Shown piece after piece: positions 50,801 to 63,945 of a stretch of 64,000 nucleotides of DNA; the first letter of the stretch is position 1; every line of letters begins with the position of its first letter. The notes under the pieces are model-generated. The model was given only the letters and a program-made list of their open reading frames with translations, made no database searches and was not told the DNA's origin. This stretch comes from Odiellus spinosus (taxonomy: Eukaryota; Arthropoda; Arachnida; Opiliones; Phalangiidae). The position numbers were made by a program, and so were the translations under genes. Location of the stretch: contig CAWUCO010000268.1 in the NCBI GenBank assembly GCA_963920705.1, positions 3,162,001-3,226,000 of the forward strand, given 5' to 3'.

Positions 50801-53800
50801 CTTAATTTTGTCTAAATCGCTTAAAAATCAAAAGTTTTGTGACCATTTGAATCCAATAATCTTGGATTTTTAAGCGTTTTTGCTTAATTTTAACCAATTT
50901 TATATTGGTCACAATTTTGCAATTTAGACAAAACCAAAGTCATTCGAAAGAGCAATTAATGGACAGTCTAAATAACAAGAGTTTTCAAAAATCCGTTGAA
51001 AAACAAGAAAAATATGGCCAATTCAAGAAACCATACAATATCAAAATAGTAAAATTTCAGATTTTCAAAATTCGCTTTTTGATATTAGATGTTTTTTGAA
51101 TTGTCCATATTTTCCATGTTTTTCAACGGATTTTCCAAAACTCTTGTTTTTTAGATAGATCAATATTTGCTCTTTCGAGTAGTCTTAATTTTGTCTAAAT
51201 CGCTTAAAAATCAAAAGTTTTGTGTCCATTTGAATCCAATAATCTTGGATTTTTAAGTGTTTTTGCTTTATTTTAACCAATTTTATATTTGTCACAATTT
51301 TAAAATTTAGACAAAACCAAAGTCATTCGAAAGAGCAATTAATGGACAGTCTAAATAATAAGAGTTTTCAAAAATCCGTTGAAAAACAAGAAAAATATGG
51401 CCAATTCAAGAAATCATAGAATATCAAAATAGTCAAATTTCAGATTTTCAAAATTCGCTTTTTGATATTAGATGTTTTTTGAATTGGCTATATTTTCCAT
51501 GTTTTTCAACGGATTTTCCAAAACTCTTGATTTTCAGATAGACCAATATTTGCTCTTTCGAGTGGTCTTAATTTTGTCTAAATCGCTTAAAAATCAAAAG
51601 TTTGTGACCATTTGAATCCAATAATCTTGGATTTTTAAGCGTTTTTGCTTAATTTTAACCAATTTTATATTGGTCACAATTTTGCAATTTACACAAAACC
51701 AAAGTCATTCGAAAGAGCAATTAATGGACAGTCTAAATAACAAGAGTTTTCAAAAATCCGTTGAAAAACAAGAAAAATATGGCCAATTCAAGAAACCATA
51801 CAATATCAAAATAGTAAAATTTCAGATTTTCAAAATTCGCTTTTTGATATTAGATGTTTTTTGAATTGTCCATATTTTCCATGTTTTTCAACGGATTTTC
51901 CAAAACTCTTGTTTTTTAGATAGATCAATATTTGCTCTTTCGAGTAGTCTTAATTTTGTCTAAATCGCTTAAAAATCAAAAGTTTTGTGTCCATTTGAAT
52001 CCAATAATCTTGGATTTTTAAGTGTTTTTGCTTTATTTTAACCAATTTTATATTTGTCACAATTTTAAAATTTAGACAAAACCAAAGTCATTCGAAAGAG
52101 CAATTAATGGACAGTCTAAATAATAAGAGTTTTCAAAAATCCGTTGAAAAACAAGAAAAATATGGCCAATTCAAGAAATCATAGAATATCAAAATAGTCA
52201 AATTTCAGATTTTCAAAATTCGCTTTTTGATATTAGATGTTTTTTGAATTGGCTATATTTTCCATGTTTTTCAACGGATTTTCCAAAACTCTTGATTTTC
52301 AGATAGACCAATATTTGCTCTTTCGAGTGGTCTTAATTTTGTCTAAATCGCTTAAAAATCAAAAGTTTTGTGACCATTTGAATCCAATAATCTTGGATTT
52401 TTAAGCGTTTTTGCTTAATTTTAACCAATTTTATATTGGTCACAATTTTGCAATTTACACAAAACCAAAGTCATTCGAAAGAGCAATTAATGGACAGTCT
52501 AAATAACAAGAGTTTTCAAAAATCCGTTGAAAAACAAGAAAAATATGGCCAATTCAAGAAACCATACAATATCAAAATAGTAAAATTTCAGATTTTCAAA
52601 ATTCGCTTTTTGATATTAGATGTTTTTTGAATTGTCCATATTTTCCATGTTTTTCAACGGATTTTCCAAAACTCTTGTTTTTTAGATAGACCAATATTTG
52701 CTCTTTCGAGTAGTCTTAATTTTGTCTAAATCGCTTAAAAATCAAAAGTTTTGTGTCCATTTGAATCCAATAATCTTGGATTTTTAAGTGTTTTTGCTTT
52801 ATTTTAACCAATTTTATATTTGTCACAATTTTGCAATTTACACAAAACCAAAGTCATTCGAAAGAGCAATTAATGGACAGTCTAAATAATAAGAGTTTTC
52901 AAAAATCCGTTGAAAAACAAGAAAAATATGGCCAATTCAATAAATCATAGAATATCAAAATAGTCAAATTTCAGATTTTCAAAATTCGCTTTTTGATATT
53001 AGATGCTTTTTGAATTGTCCATATTTTCCATGTTTTTCAACGGATTTTTCAAAACTCTAGTTTTTTAGATAGACCAATATTTGCTCTTTCGAGTGGTCTT
53101 AATTTTGTCTAAATCGCTTAAAAATCAAAAGTTTTGTGTCCATTTGAATCCAATAATCTTGGATTTTTAAGTGTTTTTGCTTTATTTTAACCAATTTTAT
53201 ATTTGTCACAATTTTGCAATTTACACAAAACCAAAGTCATTCGAAAGAGCAATTAATGGACAGTCTAAATAATAAGAGTTTTCAAAAATCCGTTGAAAAA
53301 CAAGAAAAATATGGCCAATTCAAGAAATCATAGAATATCAAAATAGTCAAATTTCAGATTTTCAAAATTCGCTTTTTGATATTAGATGCTTTTTGAATTG
53401 TCCATATTTTCCATGTTTTTCAACGCATTTTCCAAAACTCTAGTTTTTTAGATAGACCAATATTTGCTCTTTCGAGTGGTCTTAATTTTGTCTAAATCGC
53501 TTAAAAATCAAAAGTTTTGTGACCATTTGAATCCAATAATCTTGGATTTTTAAGCGTTTTTGCTTAATTTTAACCAATTTTATATTGGTCACAATTTTGC
53601 AATTTAGACAAAACCAAAGTCATTCGAAAGAGCAATTAATGGACAGTCTAAATAACAAGAGTTTTCAAAAATCCGTTGAAAAACAAGAAAAATATGGCCA
53701 ATTCAAGAAACCATACAATATCAAAATAGTAAAATTTCAGATTTTCAAAATTCGCTTTTTGATATTAGATGTTTTTTGAATTGTCCATATTTTCCATGTT

Positions 53801-55139
53801 TTTCAACGGATTTTCCAAAACTCTTGTTTTTTAGATAGACCAATATTTGCTCTTTCGAGTAGTCTTAATTTTGTCTAAATCGCTTAAAAATCAAAAGTTT
53901 TGTGTCCATTTGAATCCAATAATCTTGGATTTTTAAGTGTTTTTGCTTTATTTTAACCAATTTTATATTTGTCACAATTTTAAAATTTAGACAAAACCAA
54001 AGTCATTCGAAAGAGCAATTAATGGACAGTCTAAATAATAAGAGTTTTCAAAAATCCGTTGAAAAACAAGAAAAATATGGCCAATTCAAGAAATCATAGA
54101 ATATCAAAATAGTCAAATTTCAGATTTTCAAAATTCGCTTTTTGATATTAGATGTTTTTTGAATTGGCTATATTTTCCATGTTTTTCAACGGATTTTCCA
54201 AAACTCTTGATTTTCAGATAGACCAATATTTGCTCTTTCGAGTGGTCTTAATTTTGTCTAAATCGCTTAAAAATCAAAAGTTTTGTGACCATTTGAATCC
54301 AATAATCTTGGATTTTTAAGCGTTTTTGCTTAATTTTAACCAATTTTATATTGGTCACAATTTTGCAATTTACACAAAACCAAAGTCATTCGAAAGAGCA
54401 ATTAATGGACAGTCTAAATAACAAGAGTTTTCAAAAATCCGTTGAAAAACAAGAAAAATATGGCCAATTCAAGAAACCATACAATATCAAAATAGTAAAA
54501 TTTCAGATTTTCAAAATTCGCTTTTTGATATTAGATGTTTTTTGAATTGTCCATATTTTCCATGTTTTTCAACGGATTTTCCAAAACTCTTGTTTTTTAG
54601 ATAGACCAATATTTGCTCTTTCGAGTAGTCTTAATTTTGTCTAAATCGCTTAAAAATCAAAAGTTTTGTGTCCATTTGAATCCAATAATCTTGGATTTTT
54701 AAGTGTTTTTGCTTTATTTTAACCAATTTTATATTTGTCACAATTTTGCAATTTACACAAAACCAAAGTCATTCGAAAGAGCAATTAATGGACAGTCTAA
54801 ATAATAAGAGTTTTCAAAAATCCGTTGAAAAACAAGAAAAATATGGCCAATTCAATAAATCATAGAATATCAAAATAGTCAAATTTCAGATTTTCAAAAT
54901 TCGCTTTTTGATATTAGATGCTTTTTGAATTGTCCATATTGTCCATGTTTTTCAACGGATTTTTCAAAACTCTAGTTTTTTAGATAGACCAATATTTGCT
55001 CTTTCGAGTGGTCTTAATTTTGTCTAAATCGCTTAAAAATCAAAAGTTTTGTGACCATTTGAATCCAATAATCTTGGATTTTTAAGTGTTTTTGCTTTAT
55101 TTTAACCAATTTTATATTTGTCACAATTTTAAAATTTAG
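47866..55139. repeat. HOR copy 3: 19 monomers, ends at a rearrangement
   Basis: Order: N B' R B T C N B R B T B T C D R B T C(hybrid). Starts are 47866, 48248, 48631, 49014, 49397, 49780, 50163, 50545, 50928, 51311, 51693, 52076, 52459, 52842, 53225, 53608, 53991, 54374 and 54757. It keeps the four units absent from copy 2, including the AAGTTTGTGACC deletion at 51311. The T at 54374 lacks the TTTAATT change of copies 1 and 2. The last unit is a chimera and the series then jumps to a B unit. Confidence 0.85.
54757..55139. repeat. C/N hybrid monomer with crossover between 55054 and 55087
   Basis: The front is the ATTGTCCATG type of C, which elsewhere (35997, 43654, 49780) has GTGACC, AAGCG and TTGGTCAC and is followed by N. 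Here GTGACC (A at 55054) is followed by AAGTG (T at 55087), GCTTTAT and TTTGTCAC, the tail of N, and the next unit is B. This is the only unit in the window where GTGACC is not followed by TTGGTCAC. The crossover is confined to about 33 bp inside the linker hairpin and removes one unit. Confidence 0.85.
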
Positions 55140-58100
55140 ACAAAACCAAAGTCATTCGAAAGAGCAATTAATGGACAGTCTAAATAATAAGAGTTTTCAA
55201 AAATCCGTTGAAAAACAAGAAAAATATGGCCAATTCAAGAAATCATAGAATATCAAAATAGTCAAATTTCAGATTTTCAAAATTCGCTTTTTGATATTAG
55301 ATGTTTTTTGAATTGGCTATATTTTCCATGTTTTTCAACGGATTTTCCAAAACTCTTGATTTTCAGATAGACCAATATTTGCTCTTTCGAGTGGTCTTAA
55401 TTTTGTCTAAATCGCTTAAAAATCAAAAGTTTTGTGACCATTTGAATCCAATAATCTTGGATTTTTAAGCGTTTTTGCTTAATTTTAACCAATTTTATAT
55501 TGGTCACAATTTTGCAATTTACACAAAACCAAAGTCATTCGAAAGAGCAATTAATGGACAGTCTAAATAACAAGAGTTTTCAAAAATCCGTTGAAAAACA
55601 AGAAAAATATGGCCAATTCAAGAAACCATACAATATCAAAATAGTAAAATTTCAGATTTTCAAAATTCGCTTTTTGATATTAGATGTTTTTTGAATTGTC
55701 CATATTTTCCATGTTTTTCAACGGATTTTCCAAAACTCTTGTTTTTTAGATAGACCAATATTTGCTCTTTCGAGTAGTCTTAATTTTGTCTAAATCGCTT
55801 AAAAATCAAAAGTTTTGTGTCCATTTGAATCCAATAATCTTGGATTTTTAAGTGTTTTTGCTTTATTTTAACCAATTTTATATTTGTCACAATTTTAAAA
55901 TTTAGACAAAACCAAAGTCATTCGAAAGAGCAATTAATGGACAGTCTAAATAATAAGAGTTTTCAAAAATCCGTTGAAAAACAAGAAAAATATGGCCAAT
56001 TCAAGAAATCATAGAATATCAAAATAGTCAAATTTCAGATTTTCAAAATTCGCTTTTTGATATTAGATGTTTTTTGAATTGGCTATATTTTCCATGTTTT
56101 TCAACGGATTTTCCAAAACTCTTGATTTTCAGATAGACCAATATTTGCTCTTTCGAGTGGTCTTAATTTTGTCTAAATCGCTTAAAAATCAAAAGTTTTG
56201 TGACCATTTGAATCCAATAATCTTGGATTTTTAAGCGTTTTTGCTTAATTTTAACCAATTTTATATTGGTCACAATTTTGCAATTTACACAAAACCAAAG
56301 TCATTCGAAAGAGCAATTAATGGACAGTCTAAATAACAAGAGTTTTCAAAAATCCGTTGAAAAACAAGAAAAATATGGCCAATTCAAGAAACCATACAAT
56401 ATCAAAATAGTAAAATTTCAGATTTTCAAAATTCGCTTTTTGATATTAGATGTTTTTTGAATTGTCCATATTTTCCATGTTTTTCAACGGATTTTCCAAA
56501 ACTCTTGTTTTTTAGATAGACCAATATTTGCTCTTTCGAGTAGTCTTAATTTTGTCTAAATCGCTTAAAAATCAAAAGTTTTGTGTCCATTTGAATCCAA
56601 TAATCTTGGATTTTTAAGTGTTTTTGCTTTATTTTAACCAATTTTATATTTGTCACAATTTTGCAATTTACACAAAACCAAAGTCATTCGTAAGAGCAAT
56701 TAATGGACAGTCTAAATAATAAGAGTTTTCAAAAATCCGTTGAAAAACAAGAAAAATATGGCCAATTCAATAAATCATAGAATATCAAAATAGTCAAATT
56801 TCAGATTTTCAAAATTCGCTTTTTGATATTAGATGCTTTTTGAATTGTCCATATTGTCCATGTTTTTCAACGGATTTTTCAAAACTCTAGTTTTTTAGAT
56901 AGACCAATATTTGCTCTTTCGAGTGGTCTTAATTTTGTCTAAATCGCTTAAAAATCAAAAGTTTTGTGACCATTTGAATCCAATAATCTTGGATTTTTAA
57001 GCGTTTTTGCTTAATTTTAACCAATTTTATATTGGTCACAATTTTGCAATTTAGACAAAACCAAAGTCATTCGAAAGAGCAATTAATGGACAGTCTAAAT
57101 ATCAAGAGTTTTCAAAAATCCGTTGAAAAACAAGAAAAATATGGCCAATTCAAGAAACCATACAATATCAAAATAGTAAAATTTCAGATTTTCAAAATTC
57201 GCTTTTTGATATTAGATGTTTTTTGAATTGTCCATATTTTCCATGTTTTTCAACGGATTTTCCAAAACTCTTGTTTTTTAGATAGACCAATATTTGCTCT
57301 TTCGAGTATCTTAATTTTGTCTAAATCGCTTAAAAATCAAAAGTTTTGTGTCCATTTGAATCCAATAATCTTGGATTTTTAAGTGTTTTTGCTTTATTTT
57401 AACCAATTTTATATTTGTCACAATTTTAAAATTTAGACAAAACCAAAGTCATTCGAAAGAGCAATTAATGGACAGTCTAAATAATAAGAGTTTTCAAAAA
57501 TCCGTTGAAAAACAAGAAAAATATGGCCAATTCAAGAAATCATAGAATATCAAAATAGTCAAATTTCAGATTTTCAAAATTCGCTTTTTGATATTAGATG
57601 TTTTTTGAATTGGCTATATTTTCCATGTTTTTCAACGGATTTTCCAAAACTCTTGATTTTCAGATAGACCAATATTTGCTCTTTCGAGTGGTCTTAATTT
57701 TGTCTAAATCGCTTAAAAATCAAAAGTTTTGTGACCATTTGAATCCAATAATCTTGGATTTTTAAGCGTTTTTGCTTAATTTTAACCAATTTTATATTGG
57801 TCACAATTTTGCAATTTACACAAAACCAAAGTCATTCGAAAGAGCAATTAATGGACAGTCTAAATAACAAGAGTTTTCAAAAATCCGTTGAAAAACAAGA
57901 AAAATATGGCCAATTCAAGAAACCATACAATATCAAAATAGTAAAATTTCAGATTTTCAAAATTCGCTTTTTGATATTAGATGTTTTTTGAATTGTCCAT
58001 ATTTTCCATGTTTTTCAACGGATTTTCCAAAACTCTTGTTTTTTAGATAGACCAATATTTGCTCTTTCGAGTAGTCTTAATTTTGTCTAAATCGCTTAAA

Positions 58101-61100
58101 AATCAAAAGTTTTGTGTCCATTTGAATCCAATAATCTTGGATTTTTAAGTGTTTTTGCTTTATTTTAACCAATTTTATATTTGTCACAATTTTGCAATTT
58201 ACACAAAACCAAAGTCATTCGTAAGAGCAATTAATGGACAGTCTAAATAATAAGAGTTTTCAAAAATCCGTTGAAAAACAAGAAAAATATGGCCAATTCA
58301 ATAAATCATAGAATATCAAAATAGTCAAATTTCAGATTTTCAAAATTCGCTTTTTGATATTAGATGCTTTTTGAATTGTCCATATTGTCCATGTTTTTCA
58401 ACGGATTTTTCAAAACTCTAGTTTTTTAGATAGACCAATATTTGCTCTTTCGAGTGGTCTTAATTTTGTCTAAATCGCTTAAAAATCAAAAGTTTTGTGA
58501 CCATTTGAATCCAATAATCTTGGATTTTTAAGCGTTTTTGCTTAATTTTAACCAATTTTATATTGGTCACAATTTTGCAATTTAGACAAAACCAAAGTCA
58601 TTCGAAAGAGCAATTAATGGACAGTCTAAATATCAAGAGTTTTCAAAAATCCGTTGAAAAACAAGAAAAATATGGCCAATTCAAGAAACCATACAATATC
58701 AAAATAGTAAAATTTCAGATTTTCAAAATTCGCTTTTTGATATTAGATGTTTTTTGAATTGTCCATATTTTCCATGTTTTTCAACGGATTTTCCAAAACT
58801 CTTGTTTTTTAGATAGACCAATATTTGCTCTTTCGAGTATCTTAATTTTGTCTAAATCGCTTAAAAATCAAAAGTTTTGTGTCCATTTGAATCCAATAAT
58901 CTTGGATTTTTAAGTGTTTTTGCTTTATTTTAACCAATTTTATATTTGTCACAATTTTAAAATTTAGACAAAACCAAAGTCATTCGAAAGAGCAATTAAT
59001 GGACAGTCTAAATAATAAGAGTTTTCAAAAATCCGTTGAAAAACAAGAAAAATATGGCCAATTCAAGAAATCATAGAATATCAAAATAGTCAAATTTCAG
59101 ATTTTCAAAATTCGCTTTTTGATATTAGATGTTTTTTGAATTGGCTATATTTTCCATGTTTTTCAACGGATTTTCCAAAACTCTTGATTTTCAGATAGAC
59201 CAATATTTGCTCTTTCGAGTGGTCTTAATTTTGTCTAAATCGCTTAAAAATCAAAAGTTTTGTGACCATTTGAATCCAATAATCTTGGATTTTTAAGCGT
59301 TTTTGCTTAATTTTAACCAATTTTATATTGGTCACAATTTTGCAATTTAGACAAAACCAAAGTCATTCGAAAGAGCAATTAATGGACAGTCTAAATAACA
59401 AGAGTTTTCAAAAATCCGTTGAAAAACAAGAAAAATATGGCCAATTCAAGAAACCATACAATATCAAAATAGTAAAATTTCAGATTTTCAAAATTCGCTT
59501 TTTGATATTAGATGTTTTTTGAATTGTCCATATTTTCCATGTTTTTCAACGGATTTTCCAAAACTCTTGTTTTTTAGATAGATCAATATTTGCTCTTTCG
59601 AGTAGTCTTAATTTTGTCTAAATCGCTTAAAAATCAAAAGTTTTGTGTCCATTTGAATCCAATAATCTTGGATTTTTAAGTGTTTTTGCTTTATTTTAAC
59701 CAATTTTATATTTGTCACAATTTTAAAATTTAGACAAAACCAAAGTCATTCGAAAGAGCAATTAATGGACAGTCTAAATAATAAGAGTTTTCAAAAATCC
59801 GTTGAAAAACAAGAAAAATATGGCCAATTCAAGAAATCATAGAATATCAAAATAGTCAAATTTCAGATTTTCAAAATTCGCTTTTTGATATTAGATGTTT
59901 TTTGAATTGGCTATATTTTCCATGTTTTTCAACGGATTTTCCAAAACTCTTGATTTTCAGATAGACCAATATTTGCTCTTTCGAGTGGTCTTAATTTTGT
60001 CTAAATCGCTTAAAAATCAAAAGTTTGTGACCATTTGAATCCAATAATCTTGGATTTTTAAGCGTTTTTGCTTAATTTTAACCAATTTTATATTGGTCAC
60101 AATTTTGCAATTTACACAAAACCAAAGTCATTCGAAAGAGCAATTAATGGACAGTCTAAATAACAAGAGTTTTCAAAAATCCGTTGAAAAACAAGAAAAA
60201 TATGGCCAATTCAAGAAACCATACAATATCAAAATAGTAAAATTTCAGATTTTCAAAATTCGCTTTTTGATATTAGATGTTTTTTGAATTGTCCATATTT
60301 TCCATGTTTTTCAACGGATTTTCCAAAACTCTTGTTTTTTAGATAGATCAATATTTGCTCTTTCGAGTAGTCTTAATTTTGTCTAAATCGCTTAAAAATC
60401 AAAAGTTTTGTGTCCATTTGAATCCAATAATCTTGGATTTTTAAGTGTTTTTGCTTTATTTTAACCAATTTTATATTTGTCACAATTTTAAAATTTAGAC
60501 AAAACCAAAGTCATTCGAAAGAGCAATTAATGGACAGTCTAAATAATAAGAGTTTTCAAAAATCCGTTGAAAAACAAGAAAAATATGGCCAATTCAAGAA
60601 ATCATAGAATATCAAAATAGTCAAATTTCAGATTTTCAAAATTCGCTTTTTGATATTAGATGTTTTTTGAATTGGCTATATTTTCCATGTTTTTCAACGG
60701 ATTTTCCAAAACTCTTGATTTTCAGATAGACCAATATTTGCTCTTTCGAGTGGTCTTAATTTTGTCTAAATCGCTTAAAAATCAAAAGTTTTGTGACCAT
60801 TTGAATCCAATAATCTTGGATTTTTAAGCGTTTTTGCTTAATTTTAACCAATTTTATATTGGTCACAATTTTGCAATTTACACAAAACCAAAGTCATTCG
60901 AAAGAGCAATTAATGGACAGTCTAAATAACAAGAGTTTTCAAAAATCCGTTGAAAAACAAGAAAAATATGGCCAATTCAAGAAACCATACAATATCAAAA
61001 TAGTAAAATTTCAGATTTTCAAAATTCGCTTTTTGATATTAGATGTTTTTTGAATTGTCCATATTTTCCATGTTTTTCAACGGATTTTCCAAAACTCTTG

Positions 61101-63945
61101 TTTTTTAGATAGACCAATATTTGCTCTTTCGAGTAGTCTTAATTTTGTCTAAATCGCTTAAAAATCAAAAGTTTTGTGTCCATTTGAATCCAATAATCTT
61201 GGATTTTTAAGTGTTTTTGCTTTATTTTAACCAATTTTATATTTGTCACAATTTTGCAATTTACACAAAACCAAAGTCATTCGAAAGAGCAATTAATGGA
61301 CAGTCTAAATAATAAGAGTTTTCAAAAATCCGTTGAAAAACAAGAAAAATATGGCCAATTCAATAAATCATAGAATATCAAAATAGTCAAATTTCAGATT
61401 TTCAAAATTCGCTTTTTGATATTAGATGCTTTTTGAATTGTCCATATTTTCCATGTTTTTCAACGGATTTTTCAAAACTCTAGTTTTTTAGATAGACCAA
61501 TATTTGCTCTTTCGAGTGGTCTTAATTTTGTCTAAATCGCTTAAAAATCAAAAGTTTTGTGTCCATTTGAATCCAATAATCTTGGATTTTTAAGTGTTTT
61601 TGCTTTATTTTAACCAATTTTATATTTGTCACAATTTTGCAATTTACACAAAACCAAAGTCATTCGAAAGAGCAATTAATGGACAGTCTAAATAATAAGA
61701 GTTTTCAAAAATCCGTTGAAAAACAAGAAAAATATGGCCAATTCAAGAAATCATAGAATATCAAAATAGTCAAATTTCAGATTTTCAAAATTCGCTTTTT
61801 GATATTAGATGCTTTTTGAATTGTCCATATTTTCCATGTTTTTCAACGCATTTTCCAAAACTCTAGTTTTTTAGATAGACCAATATTTGCTCTTTCGAGT
61901 GGTCTTAATTTTGTCTAAATCGCTTAAAAATCAAAAGTTTTGTGACCATTTGAATCCAATAATCTTGGATTTTTAAGCGTTTTTGCTTAATTTTAACCAA
62001 TTTTATATTGGTCACAATTTTGCAATTTAGACAAAACCAAAGTCATTCGAAAGAGCAATTAATGGACAGTCTAAATAACAAGAGTTTTCAAAAATCCGTT
62101 GAAAAACAAGAAAAATATGGCCAATTCAAGAAACCATACAATATCAAAATAGTAAAATTTCAGATTTTCAAAATTCGCTTTTTGATATTAGATGTTTTTT
62201 GAATTGTCCATATTTTCCATGTTTTTCAACGGATTTTCCAAAACTCTTGTTTTTTAGATAGACCAATATTTGCTCTTTCGAGTAGTCTTAATTTTGTCTA
62301 AATCGCTTAAAAATCAAAAGTTTTGTGTCCATTTGAATCCAATAATCTTGGATTTTTAAGTGTTTTTGCTTTATTTTAACCAATTTTATATTTGTCACAA
62401 TTTTAAAATTTAGACAAAACCAAAGTCATTCGAAAGAGCAATTAATGGACAGTCTAAATAATAAGAGTTTTCAAAAATCCGTTGAAAAACAAGAAAAATA
62501 TGGCCAATTCAAGAAATCATAGAATATCAAAATAGTCAAATTTCAGATTTTCAAAATTCGCTTTTTGATATTAGATGTTTTTTGAATTGGCTATATTTTC
62601 CATGTTTTTCAACGGATTTTCCAAAACTCTTGATTTTCAGATAGACCAATATTTGCTCTTTCGAGTGGTCTTAATTTTGTCTAAATCGCTTAAAAATCAA
62701 AAGTTTTGTGACCATTTGAATCCAATAATCTTGGATTTTTAAGCGTTTTTGCTTAATTTTAACCAATTTTATATTGGTCACAATTTTGCAATTTACACAA
62801 AACCAAAGTCATTCGAAAGAGCAATTAATGGACAGTCTAAATAACAAGAGTTTTCAAAAATCCGTTGAAAAACAAGAAAAATATGGCCAATTCAAGAAAC
62901 CATACAATATCAAAATAGTAAAATTTCAGATTTTCAAAATTCGCTTTTTGATATTAGATGTTTTTTGAATTGTCCATATTTTCCATGTTTTTCAACGGAT
63001 TTTCCAAAACTCTTGTTTTTTAGATAGACCAATATTTGCTCTTTCGAGTAGTCTTAATTTTGTCTAAATCGCTTAAAAATCAAAAGTTTTGTGTCCATTT
63101 GAATCCAATAATCTTGGATTTTTAAGTGTTTTTGCTTTATTTTAACCAATTTTATATTTGTCACAATTTTGCAATTTACACAAAACCAAAGTCATTCGAA
63201 AGAGCAATTAATGGACAGTCTAAATAATAAGAGTTTTCAAAAATCCGTTGAAAAACAAGAAAAATATGGCCAATTCAATAAATCATAGAATATCAAAATA
63301 GTCAAATTTCAGATTTTCAAAATTCGCTTTTTGATATTAGATGCTTTTTGAATTGTCCATATTTTCCATGTTTTTCAACGGATTTTTCAAAACTCTAGTT
63401 TTTTAGATAGACCAATATTTGCTCTTTCGAGTGGTCTTAATTTTGTCTAAATCGCTTAAAAATCAAAAGTTTTGTGTCCATTTGAATCCAATAATCTTGG
63501 ATTTTTAAGTGTTTTTGCTTTATTTTAACCAATTTTATATTTGTCACAATTTTGCAATTTACACAAAACCAAAGTCATTCGAAAGAGCAATTAATGGACA
63601 GTCTAAATAATAAGAGTTTTCAAAAATCCGTTGAAAAACAAGAAAAATATGGCCAATTCAAGAAATCATAGAATATCAAAATAGTCAAATTTCAGATTTT
63701 CAAAATTCGCTTTTTGATATTAGATGCTTTTTGAATTGTCCATATTTTCCATGTTTTTCAACGCATTTTCCAAAACTCTAGTTTTTTAGATAGACCAATA
63801 TTTGCTCTTTCGAGTGGTCTTAATTTTGTCTAAATCGCTTAAAAATCAAAAGTTTTGTGACCATTTGAATCCAATAATCTTGGATTTTTAAGCGTTTTTG
63901 CTTAATTTTAACCAATTTTATATTGGTCACAATTTTGCAATTTAG
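55140..63945. repeat. HOR copy 4, rearranged: 23 monomers
   Basis: Order: B T B, T C N B, T C N B, R B T B T C D, R B T C D. Starts are 55140, 55523, 55906, 56289, 56672, 57055, 57437, 57820, 58203, 58586, 58968, 59351, 59734, 60116, 60499, 60882, 61265, 61648, 62031, 62414, 62797, 63180 and 63563. The stretch from 59351 matches 37145-41739 of copy 1 class by class, including the one-base deletion in B at 59734. Its T at 62797 lacks the TTTAATT change. The T C N B pair is a tandem duplication. Confidence 0.83.
56289..59350. repeat. Tandem duplication of T C N B with a private base change
   Basis: The two copies are 56289-57819 and 57820-59350, 1531 bp each. The C units at 56672 and 58203 both carry CATTCGTAAGAGC, where every other unit I checked with an otherwise standard arm has CATTCGAAAGAGC. 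Both N units have the GAGTATCTT deletion. The shared private change shows the second copy was made from the first (or the reverse) after that mutation arose. Confidence 0.87.
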
